A stretch of 64,000 nucleotides of DNA from contig NC_059503.1 in NCBI RefSeq assembly GCF_914767665.1, positions 27,280,001-27,344,000 of the forward strand, given 5' to 3'. The position numbers were made by a program, and so were the translations under genes. Source of the DNA: Harmonia axyridis. Taxonomy: Eukaryota; Arthropoda; Insecta; Coleoptera; Coccinellidae. The notes beneath the pieces are model-generated. The model was not told the origin of the DNA. It made no database searches and saw only the letters and a list, made by a program, of their open reading frames with translations. Shown here piece by piece: positions 56,622 to 64,000 of the stretch (positions are counted from its first letter, which is position 1; the number at the start of each line of letters is the position of its first letter).

Positions 56622-56659
56622 CCTAACCTAACCTAACTTAACCTAACCTAACCTAACCT
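56622..56659. repeat. Interstitial (CCTAA)n / (TTAGG)n telomere-type repeat
   Basis: Seven tandem pentamers CCTAA with one CTTAA variant, plus a final CCTGA. TTAGG is the common insect telomere unit; the tract is internal to the window. Confidence 0.88.
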
Positions 56660-56812
56660 GAAAGGTTACAGACTGATAAAGATTGTGTGTCATTGTCCAA
56701 CTCTTGGTACTTTTTCGACATATTATTATAGATGCGCAACCGAGTTCCCACTATCTTAACTTAACATACATGTGATTTTGATTTGGTGTCATATTTTTTT
56801 GGTTGTGTGAAT

Positions 56813-56965
56813 ATGTCTGATTTTGTGCCGATCATAATCGTCATTTACGGGAGGTGATAATTTTTTTCTCTTACATTCCGTGATTGGTTCCGTCGCTTCA
56901 AAGACGGTGATTTCGATTTTGGCGACAGTCTCCGTGAAGAAAGGCCAAAAACCTTCAAACGATAC
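56813..56965 (+). pseudogene. Mariner transposase N-terminal fragment
   Basis: MSDFVP, then RHLREVIIFF in another frame, then RDWFRRFKDGDFDFGD and REERPKTF: the order of the N-terminal helix-turn-helix region of a mariner transposase with a gap and shifts. The subfamily resembles 59913-60902 rather than the neighbour at 57049. Confidence 0.8.
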
Positions 56966-57048
56966 GTGTTAAAATTTGACAGCAGTCCGACCATTAGTTT
57001 GTAAGACATTGCGTTGTGAGTGTAGCTACTTTTGTTATTTGAAAAAAG

Positions 57049-58150
57049 ATGGAAAGAAAGAATTTCGTGTGCTGAAAAAATACTGCTTCTTTAAAGGGAA
57101 AAATACATTCGAAGCAAAATCTTGACTTGATGAAGAGTTTTCGGGGTCTGCACCAGGAAAATCAACCATCATTAATTGGTATGCTGAATTTGAACTTTGT
57201 GAAATGAGTACCGAAGACGGCGAACGCGGTGGACGCCCAAAAGAGCCTGTCACCGACGAAAAAATCAAAAAAGTTCAAAAAATGATTTTGAATGACTGTA
57301 AAGTGAAGTTGATCGAGATAGCAGACATTGTGAAGATATCATCTGAACGTGTACATCATATCATTCATGAATATTTGTACATGAGAAAGCTGTGTGCAAA
57401 ATAAGTGCCGCGCGAGCTCACAATCGATCAAAAGCAACAACGCGATAATGATTCCAAGCAGTGTTTGAAGCTGTTTAAGTGCAATAAACTTGAACTTTTG
57501 CGTCGATATGTGATAATGGATGAAACATGGCACCATCATTGCACTCCGGAGTCAAATCGACAATCAGCTGAGTGGACTGCACACGATGAACCGAATCCAA
57601 AGCGAGGAAAAACACAGTCAGCTGGTAAGATTATGGCATCAGTATGGTATGCGCAAGGTATAATATTCATTAATTATCTCCAAAAGGGCCAGACCATTAA
57701 TACTGGTTATTATATAGCGTTATTGGATCGTTTAAAGGATGAAATCGTTAAAAACTGCCTTATTTGAAGAAAAAAAAGGTGCTGTTACATCCAAGAAACG
57801 TGTCTCAAATCAATGTAAACAATGGCAAAATTGCATGAATTAGGCTTCGAATTGCTTCTGCATCCACCGTATTCGCCAGATTTGGCCCCCAACGTCTTTT
57901 TCCTGTTCTCAGACCTCAAAAGAATGCTTGCTGGAAAGTAATTTAGCGCCAAAGAAGAAGTAATCGCCGAAACTGAGGCCTACTTGAAGCGAAAGATAAA
58001 TCGTACTACAAAAATGGTATCGAAAAGTTGGAAGATGTTGAATAATAAAATCGAATTTTGCCAAAAAAATGTGTTTTACTATGGTAGACCGGAAAATTTT
58101 CAAATGGCCTTAGCCTTTAGTGAAGATTTCACACACAAAAAAGTGTCATG
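57049..58150 (+). pseudogene. Mariner transposase pseudogene
   Basis: A near full-length mariner transposase broken by indels and stops. Frame 57204-57404 carries GERGGRPKEPVTDEKIKK and the second helix-turn-helix to RKLCAK, then a stop where Trp is usual. Frame 57405-57767 carries VPRELTIDQKQQR, the first catalytic Asp in MDETWHHH and NPKRGKTQSAGK. Then come KLHELGFELLLHPPYSPDLAP with the third catalytic Asp and SDLKRMLAGK. The block with the second Asp (normally in HQDNAP) is deleted near 57785. The reading frame already shifts a few codons after ATG 57049. The sequence resembles the mellifera-type subfamily known from many insects. No TIRs were identified. Confidence 0.9.
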
Positions 58151-58696
58151 TCAATCAACAACTTGAGAGTTGATAGGAGGGTCAAAACTGTTGACGATGT
58201 GTGTATTTTGGAACGAACGGCGCGGTAGCTGCTCTGCATCGATGTACCAAACCAACGGAATCTGTGGAATGATTCAAGCCGCTTCCTTGGGCGTAATTCA
58301 TTGAACGCTAGGAGCTCTAGAACAGGGAGCCGACAAAGGAACGTGTACTGCAACTCGTTAATCCACAAAGATGGTTGCGAGACAAATTACGTCTATTGTC
58401 TCTAACAATCGCCTCTTAGCTTGATTTATATCCGGCGACCGTATTTCATTCATTTTTCGAACACATAATGCGACAACACGTCGCGGTAACCTGCGATTGA
58501 ATTCCCGACAATTTTATGGGCGATTCGCGGAAGAATTAGTGGAAAGCTTGCTTAACACACTGCGGTTATCTGAATCGCGTTCTATTAAACGGTTACTTAG
58601 AAACAAATCTACTTCTCAGGATTATCCTGAAAGTGTTAGAAGCAGAACCAATTATTTATCTACTTGACTTAACGCGATAGGAATAAAACGATAATA
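58151..58696. other. Spacer between mariner elements
   Basis: No gene. Moderately CpG-rich around 58200-58560, unclassified. Confidence 0.35.
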
Positions 58697-59614
58697 AAGG
58701 GTGTTTTTTTTTAGAGCTATAAAACTTTAAATTGCAATGAAACAACGATGGATTATTCGATTGACATGAATTTTATCATACGCAAGATATTCTTGTGGCA
58801 TTACATTTTAAATATGATTTCTGGCATATGAACGCCATGGCTGGCTCGGATGTAGTCCAATCTGGACGTCCAATTTTCGATGACTTTTTCCAACATTTGT
58901 GGCCGTATATCGGCAATGACACGACGAATGTTGTCTTCCAAATGGTCAAGGGTTTGTGGCTTATCCGCATAGACTAATGACTTTACATAGCACCACAGAA
59001 AGTAGTCTAGCGGTATCAAATCACAAGATCTTGGAAGCCAATTCACAGGTCCACAACGTGAAATTAAACGTGTCTTTCAATAAATCGATTGTGGCACGAG
59101 CTGTGTGACATGTTGCGCCGTATTGTTGGAACCACAGCTCCTGGACATCACGGTTGTTCAATTCAGGAATGAAAAAGTTAGTAATCATGGCTCAATACCG
59201 ATCACCATTGACTGTAACGTTCTGGCCATCATCGTTTTTGAAGAAGTACGGACCAATGATTCCACCAGCCCATAAAGCGCATCAAACAGTCAGTTTTTCT
59301 GGATGAAACTGTGTTTCGACATACACTTGAGAATTAGCTTCACTCCAAATGTGGCAGTTTTGTTTGGTGATGTAGCCATTCAATCAGAAGTGCTTTTCAT
59401 CGATAATGGATGTAGTGCGCGATACGTATTCCGCACAGAACCATTATTTTCGAAATGAAATTGCACTATTTGCAAGCGTTGTTTAGGCGTGAGTCTATTC
59501 ATGATGAATTGCCAAAACAAACTGAGAATAAATCACTTGACAGCTGTTAAATCGGTCGCCATCTTGAACAGTAATGCCAACTTAAAGTTATATACCTCGA
59601 AAAAAAATACCCTA
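58697..59614 (-). mobile_element. Mariner-like element, minus strand, decayed
   Basis: TIRs of about 30 bp (AGGGTGTTTTTTTTAGAG against AGGGTATTTTTTTTCGAG) sit next to TA (58695-58696 and 59615-59616). The transposase reads leftwards. The intact C-terminal frame 58801-59046 has LPRSCDLIPLDYFLW with the third catalytic Asp, YADKPQTLDHLEDNIRR and ENWTSRLDYI, stop. Upstream blocks (LTPKQRLQIVQFHFENNGSV) remain but are interrupted by stops and deletions. About 918 bp, shorter than an autonomous element. Confidence 0.9.
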
Positions 59615-59912
59615 TATCTGAAAGATATTTTTTGCTTAGAAGGAGGTATGTGGCTGAGTGCATTTGAGCATTAATTTACAAAATTGTTGTAGTCTGCTCA
59701 TGGCTTATCATATCGGTCAAACAACTCGAACTTAGCGAACTATTGGTGTACAACTTTGTTCCGCCGTTATGCATTGGATGGTTGTAGCGGTAAGCGCTAG
59801 TCGAAATAAATATATCGTAGATGTCATACAATAAGCTTAGGTATTTGTGAGCATAACGCCATCGAAATATTGGTCGATTTATGTCTGCATCATAAGTTAT
59901 TCTCGATTAAAT
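59615..59912. other. Spacer between mariner elements
   Basis: Nothing recognised. Confidence 0.35.
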
Positions 59913-60902
59913 ATGTCAGCTTACGAGCCAAATTCTCGTCATTTGCGGGATGTTTTAATTTTCTGCTTAAATATAAAGAAATCTGCAGCTGAGGCTCTTC
60001 AAATTCGCTCAATACGGTGAGGCCGCTATTAGTGAAAGAACGTGTCAAGAGTGGTTTCAATGCTTCAAGAACGGTGATTTTGACGTCCTCCAGTTCCAGA
60101 GTTCTAATGCCTTCGAAGACCATCATGGCGGTGGAAGAGAGAAGGTTTCCAAAGATGCAGAATTTGAGGCTCGTGTCAAACGTAACAAGAATTGGCAAGA
60201 TCATTAGGAGTGACGCAACAAGCCATTTCAAAACGCCTGAAAGTCATGGGAATGATTCAGAAACAAGGTGCCGTAAGAGTTGAAGCCGAGAGATGTTGAA
60301 CGGCGTTTGTTTGCTTGTGAACAGCAGCTTGCAAGGAAATACGGAAGGGATTTCTACATCGCATTGTCACTGGAGACGAAAAATGGGTTCATTACGATAA
60401 TCCCAAGTCCAAAAAATCATGGGGATCCAAGGTATTGTTCAGTATTTGGTGGGACCAGCTCGGTGAAGTCTATTATGAGTTGTTAAAATCGACTGAAACA
60501 ATCAAAGACTATCATTATCGAACGTAATCAATGCGTTTGAACCGAGAATTAAAAGACAAATGGCCACATTACCACGAGAGACATGATAAAGTGATTTTAC
60601 AACATGACTATGCTCGATCCCATGTTGCGAAATTGGTCAAAACATACTTGGAAACGTTAAAATGGAAAGTCCTACCCCACCCGCCGTATTCTCCAGACGT
60701 TGCTTCCTCGCACTATTACTCGTTTCAATTAATGGCACACGGCCTGACTGACTAGCACTTCCGGTCATATGAAGAAGTAAAAAATTGGATCGATTCGTGA
60801 ATCACTTCAAAAGATGACCAGTTTTTTCAACGCGGGTTTCATACGCTGCCCGAAAGATGGGAGAAAGTAGTGGACAGTGATGGACAATACTTTGAATCAT
60901 AA
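59913..60902 (+). pseudogene. Mariner transposase pseudogene of another subfamily
   Basis: Starts MSAYEPNSRHLRDVLIF, then, after a shift, SERTCQEWFQCFKNGDFDV, and ends LPERWEKVVDSDGQYF, the classic C-terminus of mauritiana/cecropia/irritans-group mariners. In between, PHPPYSPDVA (third catalytic Asp) and a QHDYARSHV block (second Asp) survive in separate frames; the first Asp region (normally DE before KW) reads LETKNGF and has lost it. There are many stops. It is related to the fragment at 56813. TIRs were not identified. Confidence 0.88.
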
Positions 60903-61439
60903 ATGTATAACCAGTGTTTTACAATAAAGCCTCGAATTCCGGAAAAAAACGGCGGAAGCATGTCACTGCGTTGAAGTGGCTTATTATAAATATAAAAAAA
61001 TTCCTCTTTATCATATCCGACATGTGATCAATATATATTTTAGATGAGGTGAACAGATGGCTGAACACTATCGACTACTTCTTGGAGCAGATATGATCTG
61101 CAGATCATCGAGATAAGGCAGAAGTAGTAGTCATAGTATGATATCCTAAACAAAATACTCTGTACTTTAGTAATTCAAATGAAGCAAACTGCTCATCGGC
61201 TACCAAACCATTACTCTAACAGTCTTGTGTATATGCAAACAATATTATAGAGTTATCTTTCGAATGCTTCACTGAAGTTGCTCAAAATAACAATCGGTCT
61301 ATAGTTTTCGACCATCTTTTTGTAATTTTTTTCAAAAACAGGGCTGAATCTACCCGCCCTCCAAATTATAGGGAAACAGTGCACAGAAAGAGATAGTCTA
61401 AAAATGGCGGTCAAAGGTGTAGTCTAATGTTAATTCCTC
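60903..61439. other. Intergenic DNA
   Basis: No feature recognised apart from probable mariner 3' flank at the left. Confidence 0.35.
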
Positions 61440-61910
61440 TTAATATCCCTAAATAACCCGATTCGCGGCAGTCCGCCGCTTTCCAACGCGTGATTCGCGT
61501 TCGAAAACATTGACTCGTGCAACGTCCGAGCCTCGATAACGTTAATCATGCATTTTCGTGAACATGAAACGAGATAAGCGGCGACGAAAATTGTCTGCGA
61601 TAACGTTTACGTCGCGCCTACGGCCGCATTCGCTATCGCTTATACCATCGGCGGCGTCTCCTTCGCGTATCTTTTAATTATTCCCGGTGTTTCTCTAATA
61701 CAGTGGTCTCGCTGTAACGATTACGGGGACCGGGGAAAAATCGACGATCCTACGCTGTCGCAAAAATCGTTAATACGTGCGACGACGTAACCTCACCACG
61801 GTATGGAACGCGGCCTCTAATCATTTCCAACCTTGCGGTGAGCGCAAATTGATTAAGGCTGCGGAGATATTAGCTCTCAAAAACTGGCCGATTATGGGCA
61901 ATATTGATGT
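61440..61910. other. CpG-rich putative conserved non-coding block
   Basis: The most CpG-dense stretch of the window, with repeated GATAACG, GCGATAACG and CGCTTAT words and no frames with family features. Texture matches conserved regulatory DNA; not tested. Confidence 0.4.
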
Positions 61911-62608
61911 TTAACGTATGTAACTATAGATACCGCGGATAGCGTAGCTATTACACGGTAACGCTCACTTTGACACCGATAAGCATAATCAGTTACATAG
62001 GAATGCGTGCTCAGGATTCTAGTTTTTGGCCACAGATGGACTGAAAGCACGCTATGGCTGCAATGTCAACTTTTCATTTGACCCCCTACTCCTTGTGAAG
62101 AAATGGTAAAGATGCTGATTAGCAGGTGAAGGTTTTTCTAATTGCATCTGTATCTGGCTACTAGAGATAACCAAAACAAAATGCGTCGAATTATAAAAGT
62201 AATAGGATAGGTAGAAACCATCACAGTCTTCCCAGTTTGTGTCTGTGATGCATGTTGGGCACCTTTCATTACAGCGAATCTTTGGGATGATTCAATCAAA
62301 CCAAAAATATAAATGAAGTAGAGGTCGATCGATCCAATGATGGGACTATATAAAATTCCTTTTACGAGTGTAATCAAGAAACGATTGCACATCAAACTAT
62401 CGAACTTGTTCCTATGAGAGATAATTCGAACAAATACAAAAAAACACCTGGGGTCTTTTTATGGTAGTATGGAAACAAAAATGTTCAGATTAAGCTTGCT
62501 CCTTCGTCGCTCGTTTTCGAATTTCGTATTCGTATTGGAATAGGAGCCCATTCTGCAACTTGTTTTAGAATATTACGCTCACGTGAAATGTCGAATCTCG
62601 GATTTTCA
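61911..62608. other. Intergenic DNA
   Basis: No gene was recognised. The open frame 62138-62395 (-) lacks family features. Confidence 0.35.
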
Positions 62609-63070
62609 ACATGGGTTCATCAAGGCCCAAGGGTCGTACAACCATCACACTCTTGACTTGTAGTACATTACTTCTGCTTTAGATGATTCTTCTCAAGTTG
62701 ATGTAATTTATACAGACTTCCCTAAAGCGTTTGGAAAACTGTCCTCCTTTGGATTGACTGAAAGTTTCAATCGTTTTTTTGAATGTTACCTTACGAATAG
62801 GTGACTTTGGGTCCGATATTTAGGTTACAGATCGGTTGAATGCATTGCGTCTTCTGGTGTTCCGTCGAATTGACAGTGTTGAGGATTGCTGGGATCTCCA
62901 GGGTGACATAGATGGGCTTAATGATTGGTGTTGCAAAACTTGCTTCCTCTTAACATTCATAAGTGTAATGTAGTTTCCTTTAGCCGTAAGGATTCAATAA
63001 TATAGTTCTCATATAACGTAGAGACCTTGGCCTTCTGTTCGATCAGAAGCTTTGCTTGTTTTAACTTTTT
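62609..63070 (+). pseudogene. Jockey-type LINE reverse-transcriptase fragment with internal deletion
   Basis: QHGFIKAQGS, then SSQVDVIYTDFPKAFGK (the first catalytic Asp block), FGLTESFNRFF, YLTNR, ECIASSGVPSN, and, after a gap that removes the (F/Y)ADD block, VEDC and DIDGLNDWC with HKCNVVSFSRKDS. The motif order is that of Jockey-group reverse transcriptases. Frameshifts and stops are frequent. Confidence 0.85.
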
Positions 63071-63189
63071 AACTTTGGATTTTATTATGTTCTTTGTTTT
63101 CAGTGTATAACTTTTAACTTTCATTTCTTGTATATTTATTTTTCCATTCTGTAATTGGTCTAGGTTGTAGAATGGTGTAATTATTAAAT

Positions 63190-63560
63190 AAATTATACGA
63201 AAATAGTGCCGCGCGTTGAAACCGTTACTTGATTTGCAGATTTCGCGGTGCGCTTTTCCACGGTTATCGCATTTATGGATATCTAAGTTTAAGTCTTTCA
63301 ATAATTGAAATTCGATTCGTTCAGAGACAAGGACGCTGTAAAACGGCCGACCGACTTCTTTACTAGCGTTTGCGGTGTCGGGATTTCAACATCGGTAGGG
63401 AAGTAAACTGTTGATTGAATTTTAATTTAACGACTCGGTTTGATTGAAATCCGTCCATAATTGCTAGATTCGATCGCGTTGGTTTATATTTTTACGAATA
63501 AGCAAACTTGATGAATAGAATGGTTTTATAGCGTCGCGACTAATTTAACACATTCAAAGA
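63190..63560. other. CpG-rich putative conserved non-coding block
   Basis: CpG-rich, with TTATCGCATTTATGG and similar words and no coding or transposon features. Regulatory role is a guess. Confidence 0.35.
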
Positions 63561-64000
63561 GTGTTAAAGCGATAATGAAGGGTGCAGCGAGTTTTATTTA
63601 TTGAAATACATACTATTCGGGTCTTTGTGTATCCGTTGAGAGTGGTCCCATTCCACAGTGGTGGATCGAAATTTTGTTCATTTTCCTGGTCAGTGGCTAA
63701 CATGCATACACTTTAGATAAGGTTCCACTCACTGATGATGGGGAATTCAAGGAAAATATCGAAAAAAATTAAATATATTGCAATTCAAAGCTTCATGTAA
63801 AAAAAGCGGTTATTTTTTAATGGGCAAAATCCGACAAGGGGTTCCGTAAGTACGGAAGTTCGAAATTTTGTGTTTCTATTAATTTCGAAATGGCAATGCC
63901 TCGTGTGAAATTTCATGTTGATTACGTCATCAGAACTATAGAAAACTAAAGAGGATAGTCAAAAAATTCATCTGATAATAAATTTTGTAAAAACATATGC
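63561..64000. repeat. AT-rich end of window with dispersed repeat
   Basis: Bases about 63905-63965 (GTGAAATTTCATGTTGATTA, then CATCAGAACTATAGAAAA) resemble the repeat at 190-330 and 33450-33545. No gene was found. Confidence 0.4.

Noticed and set aside
1..64000. CRISPR arrays, bacterial operons or integrated prophage
   Set aside because: No spaced identical repeats; introns and insect transposons throughout show a eukaryotic nuclear sequence.

Overview
The window is nuclear DNA of an insect. It is A+T-rich and has short spliceosomal introns, three conserved eukaryotic housekeeping genes, the zinc-finger exons of a Krüppel-like factor, and a dense load of insect-type transposons: Tc1/mariner, hAT- or P-like MITEs, I-, Jockey- and R4/Dong-type LINEs, and a Crypton-type tyrosine recombinase. 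An interstitial (TTAGG)n block, the common insect telomere unit, fits this. The order cannot be fixed from sequence alone; a beetle is my guess, held weakly.

Left part (about 1-15 kb), the gene-rich end. Pgm1 (phosphoglucomutase, nine coding exons, +) converges on PIG-N (GPI ethanolamine-phosphate transferase 1, intronless, -). A decayed THAP-domain transposase-like gene follows on +. Then comes Sgt1 (CS plus SGS co-chaperone, five exons, -), whose last intron appears to have a GC-AG boundary. Two unidentified minus-strand reading frames lie nearby.

Middle and right (about 21-64 kb). The last two coding exons of a KLF4/5-type transcription factor, probably the dar1 orthologue, lie on the minus strand at 21.3-26.75 kb and are separated by a 5 kb intron. 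Its upstream exons were not found and should lie at higher coordinates. The remaining 37 kb has no intact cellular gene. Transposon debris alternates with CpG-rich, low-repeat blocks (about 24.8, 38.1, 43.5, 50.3, 55.5, 61.6 and 63.4 kb) that look like conserved non-coding or enhancer DNA around a developmental regulator. That reading is inference.

Mobile DNA worth a second look: (i) a tyrosine-recombinase gene at 46.4-47.6 kb with all catalytic residues but one in-frame TAG, bracketed by palindromic ends that share motifs; (ii) two copies of a roughly 890-bp element carrying the promoter and first exon of an arthropod gene that I recall as SWIM/YqaJ-type; (iii) two copies of a MITE with 8-bp duplications and a possible THAP-like remnant; (iv) an R4/Dong LINE sitting in a (TAA)n tract that keeps its 5' half and lacks its 3' half, the reverse of usual LINE truncation; (v) two foldback elements, one of 524 bp with a palindromic centre; (vi) a cluster of four different decayed mariner genes at 56.8-60.9 kb. 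All transposase and reverse-transcriptase genes seen are broken or partial, so no autonomous active element is present here.
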